A stretch of 64,000 nt of DNA from Ascaphus truei (Eukaryota; Chordata; Amphibia; Anura; Ascaphidae). Of the stretch, positions 9,826 through 22,905 are shown in pieces. Within the stretch, counting starts at the first letter, position 1. Every line of letters starts with the position of its first letter. The position numbers and the translations under genes are program-made. The notes below the pieces were generated by a model. The model worked only from the letters and a program-made list of their open reading frames with translations. It did not search any database and had not been told where the DNA came from. The stretch spans positions 231,605,727-231,669,726 of the forward strand of contig CM071568.1 of assembly GCA_036426205.1 (NCBI GenBank). The letters run 5' to 3'.

Positions 9826-11660
9826 GTAGTTACATAGTAGATGAGGTTGAAAAAATACGTGTCCAAGTTCAACCTATTTAAATTTAGATGACAGAACCTT
9901 TATCCTATATCCGTACTTACAGTATATTGATCCAGAGGAAGGCAAACAAACAACAAAAAAAACCAGTGAAATATCATCGAATGATATCTCATAAGGGGAA
10001 AAATAAATTCCTTCCTGACTCAAAGAATTGGCAATCAGATTAATCCATGTATCAACATCCTTCCCATGTTTACTTATTGGGTATATCCCTGTATATCTTT
10101 CCTTTCTAAAAAGATGTCCAACCTTTTTCTGAACAAATCTATTCTATCTGCTATCACAGTCTCCATGGGTAATGAATTCCACATTTTAACTGCCCTTACT
10201 GTAAAGAACCCTTTCCTTTGTTGCTGGTGAAATCTCCTTTCTTCCAACCTTAAGGGATGACCCGAGTCCCTTGTACTGCCCTTGGGATGAATAATTATTT
10301 TGAAAGCTACTTGTATGGTCACCGATTATATTTGTATATAGTTATCATATCCCCTCTTAGACGCCTCTTTTCTAATGTAAATACATCTAATTTATTTAGC
10401 CTCTCCTCATAAGTTAGATTGTCCATCCCTTTTATTAATTTAGTGGCTCTTCTCTGCACTCTGTCTAGTTCCATAATGTCTTTTCTAAGGAGTGGTGCCC
10501 AACATTGTATTCCATATTCAAGGGGTGGTCTCACTAATGCTTTATCAAGGGGCATAATTGTTTTTATTTCCCTTCCATCCATTGCCCGTTTAATGCAATA
10601 TAAGATCTTGTTTGCCTTTGCAGCTACTGCATGATTTTGGGTACTATTGCTTTATCCTGCTGTCTAAAAGCACTCCTAAATACTTATTCAGCAAGTATCC
10701 CCCTAATTTATCCCCATTTCATTTGTATTGTAAGTCGCCTATTTATTCTTGCTTCCCAAATGCATAACCTTATATTTATCTGTATTAACCTCATCTGCCA
10801 TTTACCTGCCCAAGTTTCCAGTGTCTCCAAGTCCTTCTGAAGAGAAATTACATCCTGCTCTGATTCTACTACCTTACACAATTTAGTGTCTAAAACCAGA
10901 GACAGAACATGAAACACAGACAGAGCTCAGTGCACATCCAGTGAAACTTATACACGGTACAGTGCCTAAATATATATGTATAGATATCTATTAAATAAAA
11001 TGGTCTTTTAGTTTAACATAAATCTAATACAGAGTGCTTTTCCTGGTAATGTACAGGTTAATAAGAGCTTCAATCAGACTTAGAACTATGCAACTAATTT
11101 TGACAGATTTATTATAAATCATTCTTCCTGGTAATGCACAGGTTATTAAGAATTTATATTAGTGTTAGGTACCCTTGAGATGTGGTCTGCCGTGTAGTGG
11201 CTCAAGGGCTTACAACACTTTGGCCAAAATGTTAAACTAAAAGACCATTTTATATAATAGATATCTATACATATATATTTAGGCACTGTACCGTGTATAA
11301 GTTTCACTGGATGTGCACTGAGCTCTGTGTTTCATGTTCTGTCTCTGGTTTTAAATATATATTGCCATGCTCAGTAGCACTCCTCTGTGACACTTATATT
11401 CTTATATATATGTTGTGGTTATTTTGGGGGTTCAATATGAGCTTGTAGGTGTCCTGTATGTTTTACAATTTAGTGTCATCAGCAAAGATGGACACTTTGC
11501 TCTCGATGCCAAACTCAAGGTCATTAATAAACATGTTAAAAAGCAGGGGTCCCAGTACTGATCCCTGAGGTACTCCACTCACGACTTTAGCTCAACCTGA
11601 AAAAGTTCAATTTATGACAACCCTCTGTTGTCTGTCCTTTAACCAGTTTTTAATCCAGGT
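9826..11660 (-). mobile_element. CR1-type LINE 3' fragment, split by an insertion
   Basis: Minus-strand frames at 10319-10582 and 10074-10322 encode the C-terminal part of a non-LTR reverse transcriptase. Motifs include ALVRPPLEYGIQCWAPLL, LDRVQRRATKLI, LEKRRLRGDMI and a VKMWNSLP stretch near the end, typical of CR1/Rex-like LINEs that copy their RNA at nicked genomic sites. The 3' tail is at 9826-9890. Near 10890 the sequence is interrupted by a palindromic insertion (10891-11464) and resumes at 11478. The copy is 5'-truncated and frameshifted, so it is inactive. Confidence 0.75.
10891..11464. mobile_element. 574-bp inverted-arm insertion within the LINE
   Basis: The insertion is bracketed by an exact 13-bp duplication, ACAATTTAGTGTC (10878-10890 and 11465-11477). 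Inverted arms of about 125 bp (10891-11020 and 11234-11355) pair closely. A roughly 210-bp loop contains two related TCTTCCTGGTAATG-like units and a short CCCTTGAG/CTCAAGGG hairpin. There is no coding capacity. Architecture and target duplication length match the element at 1828-3230, though I see no complete hammerhead core here. The class is uncertain. Confidence 0.65.
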
Positions 11661-11887
11661 GCATATATTTGTTTATAATTATAATAGGCGCTAGTAGAAA
11701 TCATATACTGTATAATATGCAAGGTTTATGCACTTTATGCACCAAGTGATTTAAGGTCTTGAAACATCGGTACTCTATGTTCATTATGTACCTTATGTAT
11801 TGATATGTGCTAGCATATTCTATCTATTCATATAGGGCAGTAGTCTATTTGGTTCTTCTTATTTTTCAATTGTAATATATTTTGCTA

Positions 11888-12136
11888 GTGTAGCCCCCTT
11901 TCCCCCGTGTCTAGGGTGACTATGTGTGGTGTGCTGTTACCTGTAGGCTCACAGGAGGCCTGATCCTCGGGTGCAGAGAGCCTGGGCTGTACCTTGTTCG
12001 TCTGGTGACAGCGCCTCCACCTGTGAAGGATCCTGGCACTGCTGGATACCCCTTGCACAGGACCCAATACAATACACACACACTTGTGTATATATATAAC
12101 AGGTTTACTGAACGCAGCTAAGAACATATATATATA

Positions 12137-12205
<69 letters not shown>

Positions 12206-12510
12206 AGAATAACATATACCAGGTAGGCCACGCATGGCCGTAACCCCACAGTTTTCCCCAACCACCTTGTCCACACCCTGGCGGGGTTTCCCCCATAGTA
12301 CTGAGGTGCCCTGGGCACCCAAACCCTGGTGTCCACAGGAGCAATCCCACCCCAAGTGTGTAGTAGCGTTACCCATAGGAAGTGTGTGTTGAGTTGGTGC
12401 ACTTGTTGAGGTAGGTGCCAGGTGCTCCAGCACCTAGTATCTGCTGACTGAATAATGGGGGGCCTGTCTGTCCCACTAGGCCCCTCTAGGCTGGTCTGGG
12501 CCAATGAGGC
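11888..12510 (-). mobile_element. Partial gypsy-type LTR
   Basis: It begins TGTAGCCCCCTTTCC and matches in order the beginning of the LTR at 18651, including the phrase GACAGCGCCTCCACCTGTGA near 12006 and the ACTGAGGTGCCC block near 12300 shared with 35220. It is interrupted by a TA microsatellite (12121-12206), and its other end is lost near 12510. The sense strand is taken as minus by analogy with 18651-19738. Confidence 0.55.
12121..12206. repeat. TA microsatellite
   Basis: A long alternating TA tract inside the LTR fragment. Confidence 0.9.
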
Positions 12511-13393
12511 ATCAAATTATTGTGAACCTGGCATTTGGTAATACTTTCTTTAAAACAGTAATCTGTGCGGCACAATTAATATTTTAGGGGAGGAGGGGGT
12601 CAGAGACAATCCATTTGGTCATTTTTTAAAAATTTGATTAATGTTCAGCTTGATTTAAGGTTATTTTTCACTACTAATCATATAATTCCTTATATTATGG
12701 GCTGATAGCCATCCAGTTTGTACAGTGTCAGGCGCAGCACAAAGATTTTGTTGGGCTGCTAAGCTTTTGCTGCATCTCCGTCTGTCCCGCGGCGAGGTCT
12801 TTCCTGCCTGGCCCCCATACAGTTTGACTTGCTGTCCTATCTACCACCCTAAAAGGGGGAAACCTAGAAGTGCCCGTGTCCGAGAGGTCAGGTGTCCGCA
12901 GCTTAGTCCGTTTTATAAATATAGAAGCCAGGGGAAATAAATCTTGGTATTTGTTTAGCTATCTTTGGTAAATAAGGTTCTGTTGTTCAGGGCTTGGTTT
13001 TTATAATCGGGGCTTCCCAAGTTCCCTCAGCTTTCCAGTCAGAACCTGACCCAATGTGTTTTTTTGTTGAGTGATTGTTTGAGACTGCTGGGAAATAAAT
13101 GATTCGTAAATCATTTCCCAAATGTGGCACTTACTATGATTATTCCATGATTTTTAGGACAAGACAATACAAGATGTGCTAGCCAGTTTTGTATTCCCGT
13201 GCTTCACTGAGAGGATGTAAATAAATTGTCAACATCTCTAAAACCACATGAATCCAGGGGCATTTCTGTTTGTCAAGAAAAGCTTTTTTTTTTTAGTTAA
13301 TGTATCTATTGTTTAGTTTCTGCTATGGCAGCAGTTTTGTTCCTGTGCAGGAAAAAATACACATTTGAGTGCCGTACACAGATGACCTTACAG

Positions 13394-13712
13394 CAGCGGT
13401 GCGCAAAGTGGGGGGCGCTGGATATTTTTGGGGGAGGCACAGGCAGTTACAGAGGCCCTGCGCTCTTCCCCAAGGCATTTAAATTAAATGCCGTGGGATC
13501 TCGTGAAGCCTCTGCAACTAACTTACAGGTATTCAGAAGAGTCAAATGACGCCGCAGTGTCATGCGGCGTGACGTCACACGTCCGTTTCCATGGCAACGG
13601 GGTTACGTAACCCTGCTGCATCATTTGCCGCCGCCAAACAAATTCAGGGAGACGCGAGAGCAAGGGGGAGCAGGCAGGGGGGCGCAGCTCCAAAAGTTTG
13701 CGCTCTCCCCGG
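13394..13712. mobile_element. hAT-type MITE, 319 bp
   Basis: An exact 8-bp duplication, CCTTACAG, lies at 13386-13393 and 13713-13720. The left end CAGCGGTGCGCAAAGTGG is hAT-like and shares GCGCAAA with the inverted right end. The inner sequence is GC-rich and non-coding. The 8-bp duplication supports hAT rather than mariner. Confidence 0.78.
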
Positions 13713-14473
13713 CCTTACAGTAGAGTATGTTCGGATGTGGACAAAACAAAATGTTGAAAATGAGACACACTGTAGTTCTGGGGACATATTACTTGATTAC
13801 TTGGCTTTTGCCACATTGGGAAACGTCCAATAGATTATGATTCACTTCTGCCTTTTGAAATAGTTTTTTTTTTTTTTAGGTTCTTTAAAAATAACAGAGC
13901 AGCTAATTTTACCATCAATGTCACTGTAAAAAGAAATCAACCAAAGCATTTTTTTGTGTTAATGCAGCAGTTCAAGCAATATCCTACATGTGTTTTTTTA
14001 AATAAATCAGTTCTGTACTATGAGAAAATACTTGTAGCATTTAATAAAATAAAAAATGTTTGAAAGACATTTTTAATGTTTCTAATTTAGAAAACATTTC
14101 CAAAGTGACAGCCCCCTTCCCCTTCTGACAGGCTCTGGCTCTTGAGACCCGCCCTCTCTCTAGCAGTGAACCAATTGTATGTAGTAACTGCCTAGTCAAT
14201 CATATGCCAGGACTACATTGCCCAAAATGCTGTGCAAGAACTGAATTAAATAGCCCAGAGCAAGCGATTGATTACAGGAGAACAGATCGATCTGCAGCTT
14301 AGCTAATCACTTGTCAGTGTGCAGATTGTATTGATGCACATATTGAATGGGGAAAAAATATATATATGTTTTAAAAAACGGCAGCTTGAACTGCAGCTTT
14401 AATGTGTTTGCCTGATTTATTAGAGCACACGATTAACCCTGTTTCCACCTGTGGTTTAAACATTCTTTTAGAC

Positions 14474-15028
14474 CAGGGGTAGGCAAAGTACACAAAGGGC
14501 AACATCCGGCTCGCGGGACGGTTACCTGCGGCCTGCCATAGGTAGGGACCCGGTCCCTACCTGTGGTGCGGACAGCAGCGGGCGGGCGATGAGTCAGGGT
14601 GATGACAGATGGGTCAGCACGGTGGCCGCAGTGTGGCTGGAGCCCACCAAGGTGGTCTTAACACGGAAGTTAGGGCCGACTGGAAGTTGGGCCTAACTTC
14701 CATATTCGCCATCCTGGGCGGTCTCCAGCGGCGCTGCTGCCTCCTCCTCCGCCACCACCGAGCTGCTGCTGCCACCTCCATCGACGATCTAACTCCACCA
14801 ACCGCACCACTGGTAGGGGCCAGGGGAGAGGAGAAGGAGAGTGAGGGAGAGGAGGGGGGAGATAAAGGAAAAGGAGGTAGAGAGTTAGGGGTAAGAGAGA
14901 GAGGGTAAGGGAGATACATGTGGGAAGAAGCTGGTGAGGAGGGGAGCTTTGGTATGCTTTGATCCTACATTAAGTATGTGGCCCGCTAAGCTGACCAAAG
15001 CTTGTCAAGTAAACCATGCCCACCCTTG
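14474..15028. mobile_element. hAT-type element, 555 bp
   Basis: An exact 8-bp duplication, TTTTAGAC, lies at 14466-14473 and 15029-15036. The ends are CAGGGGTAGGC and the inverse CAAGGGTGGGC. The body includes a GC-rich portion with overlapping chance frames on both strands, but no transposase. It sits in the 9.2-kb intron. Confidence 0.8.
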
Positions 15029-15644
15029 TTTTAGACTGTTACTTTCAAATGAATGGATTTTACATTTAGTGGAGCATTGAAGGTTTACAGAGGATGCAAA
15101 ATGTTTGCATTCTAGCAAAAGAGCACTCATGGATGGAAAGTTCAGAAATAAATGTTAAAAATACAAAGCAAGTCTCAGTAGGTCTTTAATATGTGCTTGC
15201 AGCATAGAAAAGGGGCTAGAATAGCTGTGGAAAGTTTCTGAAACAGCACTGCTAGAAATCCAGTTAAACAGATTGATTATATACTTCTTGAACTCCATAC
15301 AAATCACTCATCAAACTTCAAATGTCAGTGTTCCATGTTCTCTCTATGCAGTATGGTTTTCAGAAGACTGATTTGTGTTGCTGATGTCTCAGTCAGTGTA
15401 TAATGTATGTAGCATGTATGTTTACACTGTGTATTCCCTACAGAATGTCCTTTTTAAGAAATCTCCTAATTTAAAAATGAAAAACAAAAATGATAGCATG
15501 TGTCCCTCCTTTAGTACCTGATCAAAACTACTATACAAAAAATGAATCTTAAAAAAAGCATGCAAACAGGTGAATACATCTGTCTAAGTTGGGAGTTACT
15601 GCAAAGAAATACACACTCAAAGAAGGAATGTCCACAAACATATA

Positions 15645-15976
15645 CAGGCATACCCCGGTTTAAGGACACTCACTTTAAGTACACTCGCGAGTAAGTACAT
15701 CTCGCTCAATAGGCAAACGGCAGCTCGCGCATGCGCCTGTCAGCATGTACTGAACAGCAATACCGGCTCCCTACCTGTACCGAAGCTGTGTGCAAGCGGG
15801 GAGACTATAGAACCTGTTAAACATGCGTTATTTACATCAGTTATGCACGTATATGACGATTGCAGTACAGTACATGCATCGATAAGTGGATAAAAGGGAG
15901 TGCTTCACTTTAAGTACATTTTCGCTTTACATACATGCTCCGGTCCCATTGCGTACGTTAATGCGGGGTATGCCTG
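15645..15976. mobile_element. Tigger/pogo-like MITE, 332 bp
   Basis: Terminal inverted repeats CAGGCATACCCCG and CGGGGTATGCCTG are flanked by TA on both sides (15643-15644, 15977-15978), as for Tc1/mariner superfamily insertions. The end sequence resembles Tigger elements. The interior is non-coding. Confidence 0.8.
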
Positions 15977-15978
15977 TA

Positions 15979-18398
15979 GTTAGACAAGATAAGCAGGGTA
16001 GTACTAAGCGGAAGCATTATAATGTTTAATGTGGTGCTAAATAAATAAATGTTAATGCAAGAATACTTTTAAAAGCCTGTTTAGACATTCATAACAATAA
16101 ACATTATAATGCTGACTGACTACCAAAGGTGTAGACACAAAGCAGTTGGGTGTGTAGCCTCATTAACCAGATCAGACAGACTGCAGCATGATGTTGCACA
16201 GTGTGAATGGTACAGTGCCCGGTGTATCTCAACGTGACCTTGGTAATTAATACTTAGCAAAGAGCCTTCACTAGTTTAAGCACGTGCTCAATTTGATGTT
16301 TGGTACAGGATTGCTAAATCCTGCAATTCCATCTAAATCATGCTATTCCGCTGCTTACCAGATACATTCCTAAATGCGTTCCAAGTCACATTTTAACACT
16401 GTGGACCAAGATAAGGTTCACAGTTGCTTGCATTATGCAATATATTATACTATTTTAAGTACACAAAGGAGTTTCTTTAGAATTAGTTTTATGGTGGGGT
16501 TCTGGTGTTTCAGCACAAACATATCTGCACATATTGCATGTAGTAGGTTAATTGTATGCCAGATGAGAAGTAACAAAGCTATGATCTTGAATCAGCACGT
16601 TTTTTTTTTAGCTATAGCCAACCAAAATATATCAGCCAGATATCAGTGCACTTGTACAGTATCTAGTATGTCTGAAAACATTGTGTAATCTGGTTACACT
16701 GAAAAGGGAACAGATATCACTAGAAACTCAAAGGAGAGTAATCAAAGAGATTGCAAAGAGGAACAGAGATAAATGAAGAGAAATCATGTCCATACTGTAG
16801 GTAAAACCAACATATTAAGGAAGAAAGTAGAAATCAACCCCTGCAAGGGGGGTTTATAAAGAATTGGGCTATCAATAAAGTAATTGAAATTAACTTATTC
16901 TGGTCTGTTCTGTGATTTTCTGCATGGATCTCATTGTTAATCCCACCGTAAGTTTATGGATATATAAAGGAAAACAGGCGCAATAAGCGACACACACACA
17001 AGGAGCTATATTCAGCAGTTCCGATAATAGCTGTACATCTAGGCTGTGTATTATGTACAAATATATGTATAAATGTAATCAGTGATTGCAACATATTAAA
17101 TCAGTAAATACCGCATCACTGTGATACCCGTTGATACAGCTATATGATATGCTTTAGCACACGAAACAATGGAACAGTGTCGCAGCGTCACTGATTATCA
17201 CTGGTTACACTGAACATTGGGTGTCGAGTTTGAAACACTATCACAGAGATAACAATAGGTTTTGCAATACCCTCTCTGCTAATTAAATCTCCTAAACGCG
17301 ATCTTATTCTATAGCCAGTATTGTGACTTGAAGGGAGAGAAAAAATCCCCTTAATTTTCTTGCACTCAATACCACGAGAAGAAATAATTAAAACATAACT
17401 TTTAGTTACAGATTAAAATGGAAGATAGTCCAAATTCAATTATCAGTTAAAAATAACTACTGTATAAAGGGAGGATAATACAGTATCTAGAATATATTGC
17501 TTCAGCACCGTGGACTATAGTTACTAGCCTGAAACTCCCCCAGTATTTTTCCTAGTTAACTCTCTCCTGAGCGTCAATGGATATCTTTGCAAAGCCAGAC
17601 CCCTTCAATGGTAATTTGCTAATAGGCCAAATAAAAACAATGCATTTGTTTGGTGGGATGCTTTGGGTATCTACTCGCTCTACATTGAATCAGTAGAAAA
17701 GATCTTTTGTAATTAATCACTGTTTTGCAAAAACGGGTAAAGCTACCTCTTTAGAGTATATTGATAAAATCAAAGTCATGTGACGGAGGAGTGATGTCAT
17801 CTATATAATTTGATATAATACATTCCGGCCCTAGTAACTCCCTTTGCTGAGCAGGACTTTTATTTTAGTGACATATTGCTCATACATTACTCAGAAACAT
17901 AGTCCCACTTGTGCAGCCGTGTGGGCAAGCCAAACAACCAACAGGATGAGCTCATTCATTCGTTAATTGAGAAAGATTATTAAAGAGTGAATTGCATTAG
18001 GTATGGTGCTAGCCAGTAACTTTCCCAAGAGTGTGGGGATTAACTGTGGATACTCATGAAGCAGTGTCATGAATGAGGGTTAGAGCATATATATTTACAT
18101 ACATAATCACTTGGATGTATCTGGAAAAGAGTATTAAAGTGTGTAAAAAAACCCAGCAAATTATGAGGATTAATATATTAACCCATAAACCAGATGATTA
18201 AATGCTGATGCAGCTGGTGGCTGCACTAGACTGAAACATTTGCATTTGCAGGGAAATTATAGTTATTGTGGTGGCGATTGCCAAAATCATTTCTTTTTAA
18301 ATGACATAAATATGTTAATAAATCACAACTGCAAAATCTTATGTTATATATAAAGATTTTTTCTTGCATTGACAGTGTCTTTTTTTTTTTTTTTCCAG
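15979..18398. other. Intron DNA with no recognised element
   Basis: AT-rich sequence with no identified exon or transposon. It ends in the polypyrimidine tract of the acceptor at 18398. Some text near 16960-17250 is dinucleotide-rich but not diagnostic. Confidence 0.5.
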
Positions 18399-18453
18399 CA
18401 TATGATTGCAGATACTGTGAGATCACTAAGATATTGCAGGAATAACCAGTTTG
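18399..18453 (+). CDS. RAPGEF5: RAPGEF5-like exon, HMIADTVRSLRYCRNNQF
   Basis: The 55-base exon follows a long polypyrimidine tract ending TTTTCCAG and precedes GTAAGT. It encodes HMIADTVRSLRYCRNNQF plus the first base of a Gly codon. The (M/H)-M-I-A-(D/N)-T-x-R segment is the last helix of the RasGEF domain in RAPGEF proteins. The upstream intron is 9195 bp and is packed with LINE, hAT, Tigger and LTR fragments. Confidence 0.87.
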
Positions 18454-18650
18454 GTAAGTGAAATTTGATTTAGGGACTCTGCAGAATCAAAATAACAATA
18501 TGATTTCCTTTGTTCTGTATGTTCATTCTTCAGTATAGAAGCAGGTGTATACAAGGAACTCATACTAAGCCTCCTGTACCATGCACAGCCTTGCTCATCA
18601 ATTCCATGCCTATTCTCGCCATGTTCCAAGACATTTTTTTGTCATTTTCG

Positions 18651-19738
18651 TGTAACACCCTTTCCTTTATCCCTATGGGAAACAGCGGTAATTACGGTAC
18701 TGGTGCTACCTGTTAGACTTACAGAAGGCATGGGCCCCCGCTCATAGGGAGCCTGGGGTGACTGTGTGTTCTCTATAGATCTATGGTGCAGCGCCTCTAC
18801 CTATGAAGATTCTGCCTAGCAGGATGGCTCCTCATAGTAACTCGTATAACTTTAGGTTTTACCCCAATAGCACACTCACAACCAGGTATAATATAACTCC
18901 TTTACTGTGGTCCCACAGAAGGCATCAAATAATACTCACAACACAATGCAAAGGAATAACAGGGGTAACAGTAATATCGTCCGGGGTAGCTAGCCCCAAT
19001 AGTACCTAGAGTGCTTGGGCACCTGTAACCGAGTGTCCAGCAATTGACCCCGCCCAATGTGTGAGGTCTGCGCTAGTCTCTCCCTTGCGTTGGTGCACAA
19101 TAACTTCCTGGTTTACGGTCCAACCAGGCCACACTTCCAAGCGAAGACAAGAATAACAGCAGGTTATTCACGGCGCGGTTCTCCGAGAAAAAGGCCCTCT
19201 CGCCTTACGTCAGGATGCTCACTGGTAACACAGGCTGCTGTGGAAGCCTCCCTCTGCGTTCTGATCTGCTTCGATGGACTCCCTATCTACCGGGAGCTAC
19301 CTAGTCATAGGGCCAACCCTGCACACATCTCTACTGTGAGGGGAACTACCTGGGTCCTAGGGGCAGGCTTTGGGCCTAGTCCGAGAGCTTAACAGGCTCC
19401 CCGGACACTGCCTTTCTCCTCCCTGACTCTGGATACTCTGACAACGTCACCTCTGTACTACGGAAGAAATCCTCTCTCTGGACCTCTTCCTTCTGGCCGC
19501 GCCAACCCCAAGATGGCCGCCACATTACACAGTCTGAAGGGCCATGCCAACCATAACATGGCCAATGTAATACTGCTGCTTCTCCTTACTGTTCTTCCCC
19601 CCCAGGAGGTAACAAGGGGGATCCCTGCTGCCCTCACCCCCTGGTAAACACCTCAACGGCCCTGCATGATAAACAACATGAATATAACTTTATATAATGA
19701 AAAATGAAACCGCATAACACAACAGCAGGGATTACACA
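18651..19738 (-). mobile_element. LTR of the minus-strand gypsy element (3' LTR)
   Basis: It starts TGTAACACCC and ends near ATTACACA, giving TG...CA on either strand. It lies immediately downstream (minus orientation) of the integrase frame that stops at 19732. It is colinear with fragments at 11888, 35190 and, inverted, 36856-38132. The inner boundary is uncertain, because the integrase stop overlaps the proposed end and no clear polypurine tract is seen. Confidence 0.6.
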
Positions 19739-21500
19739 ACATTAAATACTTCAGTGAGTATCGTCATTATGGATGCAAGCTTGCACCGAGACAGCTGCTG
19801 AGATTCATATTGGGTTGCCCCTAATGAAATATAAGCCACCCTCATTGGAGGGCCTCTCAGTCTCTGACTGACTTCTTGAATGATTGCTTCCAAATCTTCT
19901 TCCACATCTTCTTGGTCGGAGAGGCTTCCAATGGCTTGAGGCCCTGGCCCTCTCATAGAGCATAATTGTCTATCTGAACAGTCTCTTTTTGGGGTGAAGC
20001 TAGGACTTTTTGGGTCCAGAAGCCGACTAATTGAAGCAACCTTGGATGACTCCTGATTGACAGGACTATCTCCCGACTCTTCCTCTTTGATGGGAGAATC
20101 TTCCTCCACTGAACCTTGGTTCTCTTCATTGTTGGAATCTAGAATCCCGCTGGGGTCTTCCTGCAACGATTGTGACATCATGACTGACTGATCAATCTCA
20201 TTATCAGCGCCCACTTGCAGAATGGGTAGCAAATGGTTCCGATGCCATACCTTTACCCTACCCTTCGTATCCTTGATACGGTAGACGGGTAGGCCAGGCA
20301 TCTGTGACTCCACTTCGAAGGGGGCATCTCTCTATCGGTCAGCCAACTTATGTTTCCCGGGTACTCCCAGATTTTGCAGGAGAACCTTGTCCCCAGGCTG
20401 AAATTCCTGATAGTGCAACTTACAATCATAATGCCTTTTGTTGTTCTATTCAGTTTGTCGGTGGCTTCTTCTGCTAACTGATATGCGCTCTGGAGATTGT
20501 CTTTCAGTCATTGTACATAATGATAATGGGTTGCATTGGGTAACCCATCGGTGGACACCATCAGGCGAATATCCACTGGTAACCTGGCTTCTCTACCAAA
20601 CATCATAAAGTATGGAGAAAACCCTGTGGATCGTGCCTAGTGCAGTTGTAGGTGTGCACCAATGTTCCACATGTTTACTCCAACCTGTCTTCTCGGGGTC
20701 CCGCATGGTAGCTAGCATGTCAAGCACGGTCCGATTGAATGTTCCGGTAGGGCATCTCCTTCAGGATAAGGGGTCATGCAAGACTTCTCAATGTTGAGTA
20801 ATTTCAGCAACTCTTTGATGAGTTTGCTGTCGAAGTCACGCCCTTGGTCCGAATGCATTCTGTTGGGTAGCCCGTAGTGGACAAAGCACTTCTCCCATAA
20901 TACCTTAGCCACCGTGAGGGCATTTTGGTTTTTGGTGGGGAATGCTTGGGCGTATCGTGTGTAGTGGTCAGTTATCACGAGCACATTCCCTATACCCCAG
21001 TATCTGGTTCAATATACAGACAGTCCATACATACTTGGTCCATAGGACCAGAGCTCTTCAGGTGGGCCATTGGGGCTGCCGAAATGGGCAGTGTTTTACG
21101 CTGATACACCACAAATATCTTCGGCAATGATGCTCCACCGATTCCCTCAAATTGGACCAGAAGAACCGGTCTCGTAGTAGCCCAAAGGTCTTATTCACTC
21201 CCAAGTGCCCATGTTCACCATGCAGGGACCATAGGACCATATACTGCAGTTTCCTTGGCAGAACTAGCTGTCTTCTATCGGGTGGTTGTGATAAGGAGCC
21301 ACCCGATAAAGTAGGCCATTGTCTATTTGAAACTTATCACATTCTTGCATGAGTATAGAGATCGTGTTTGCAGTGGCACGCTTCACTAATGAGGGATTCT
21401 GGTTTTGGATTGCCTGGCATACAGCCCTAGCCACTGGGTCTCGCATCTGCGCATGGACGAGCTCCTTCCACCTTATTATAGTGTCTTGAGTGACAGACAT
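19732..21500 (-). pseudogene. Gypsy integrase region, fragmented
   Basis: Minus-strand pieces in order from high to low coordinate are as follows. The integrase zinc-finger part lies at 21500-21058 (HGEHGHLGVNKTFGLLRDRF, with a C-x2-C-like end). The catalytic core lies at 20984-20712 (ITDHYTRYAQAFPTKNQ, then HSDQGRDFDSKLIKELL, supplying two of the D,D,E residues). The C-terminal module lies at 20313-19732 (PVYRIKDTKGRVKVWHRNHL). This is the enzyme that inserts Ty3/gypsy cDNA. Frameshifts and stops between the pieces mean it is not functional. Confidence 0.8.
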
Positions 21501-21889
21501 GGCCTGAGTATGGAAGTATGCAGCGAGGATGGAAGTATGCAGCGGGGAGTGCCCCTGATTGACATCCCTGTTAATCTGCCACTCGAAGTTCAGAGAAGGC
21601 TATGTTTTCCTCATGTACGGCAGCTGTGGAGCACATAGCCCCTATCCCGGGACCGGGAATCTCTTCCCACTCTTCATCATCAGGTACTGGGCTCAGTCCG
21701 GGTTCTTCTGGACAGAGCATCGGCTTCCACATTCAGGGGGCCGGCTTGTACGTTAGGGTGAAGTTGTAGTTGGACAGCGTGGTCAACCACCTGTGGCATC
21801 CAATTTGGCGGGTGTCAGGATGTAGGTAAGCGCATTGTTGTCCATCCTTACCTCAAAGGGTACCCCATATAGTTAATCGTGTAACTTGT

Positions 21890-22860
21890 CTACTTTAAGG
21901 CTAGAAATTCCAGTTTATGGACCGGATAATTCTTCTCGCTCAAAGTTAGACTGCGACTCACGTAGGCGACAGGCAAAAGTCCCGTAGGATACTTCTGATG
22001 GAGTACCGCTCCCAGTCCATTGAAGCCGGCATATATGTGCAACATGTATGGTTGATCTGGGTCGGCATAGGCCAAAATGGGGGCTTCGGTTAGCTTTTTC
22101 TTCAGAGCCAAGAAGGCCTCCTCACAGGCAGAAGTCCATTTGTCGCTGAACGGATTTCTTGGATTCGCGGCTTTCTGGCGATGATGTTCAGGACAGAGCT
22201 TAAATAAGTTATTCCGAACTTTGGCAATACAGGAGTACCCTTTCACAAATCTCTGATCGTAGCCACAGAATCCGAGAAAAGAACAAAGCTCCATCACGTT
22301 GTCAGGCTGAGGCCAGTTCACCACTGCTTCCACCTTGCTAGGGTCCGTTGCCACTCCGTCTGCTGGGACAATATGACCCACATAGGTGACGGAGGTCCAG
22401 CAGAATTTGCACTTGTCTAGGGACAACTTCAGGCCTTCCTTTTTCAATAGGTCCAGGACCTTCAGGAGGTGCTCCTCATGTTTCTCCAACATATGACCAA
22501 AGACGATAATGCCATCCAGGTAGACCAGACACTCTCTGGGGTTCACGTTCCCGATGGTCTTCTCCATCAACCGCTGGAACGTGGCAGGTGCTCCACAAAT
22601 GCCTTGAGGCATCCGGGTGAACTAGTAGAATCCTAGCAGGAAGATGAACACCATTTTCTCTTAATCGTCTAGGCCCATAGGAACTTGATAGTATCCCGAA
22701 CGTGTTCCAGAGGTTCCACGTGAGTGACAGGGTATTTTTGACCCAGTAATTGACCGGCATCCAAATGAACAGTGTGAGGCAACATGTTTTGGATGCACAC
22801 TATAAATTGTAGAGGGAGTGTAGATTTCCACTCCTTTGCTTCGGGTACCAACTTACAGGG
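21890..22860 (-). pseudogene. Gypsy reverse transcriptase-RNase H region
   Basis: The main frame (22612-21890) reads MPQGICGAPATFQRLM, ECLVYLDGIIVF, then LGFCGYDQRFVKGYS, NGLGAVLHQ and LPVAYVSRSLTLSEKNYPVH, which are RT motifs, the connection region and the start of RNase H. The catalytic Y-(L/V)-D-D motif reads YLDG, so an essential Asp is lost. Earlier RT text continues to about 22860 in another frame. It copies gypsy RNA when intact; this copy is dead. The element's protease region lies at 23259-23960, beyond a small insertion. Confidence 0.82.
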
Positions 22861-22905
22861 ATAAGTACCACTCTCTCATCATGAGCAGGGTAGTGGGGCT
22901 TAGCT

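Noticed and set aside
14609..14919. About 100-codon frames on both strands
   Set aside because: They are GC-rich sequence inside a hAT element with a clear 8-bp target duplication; no transposase motifs.
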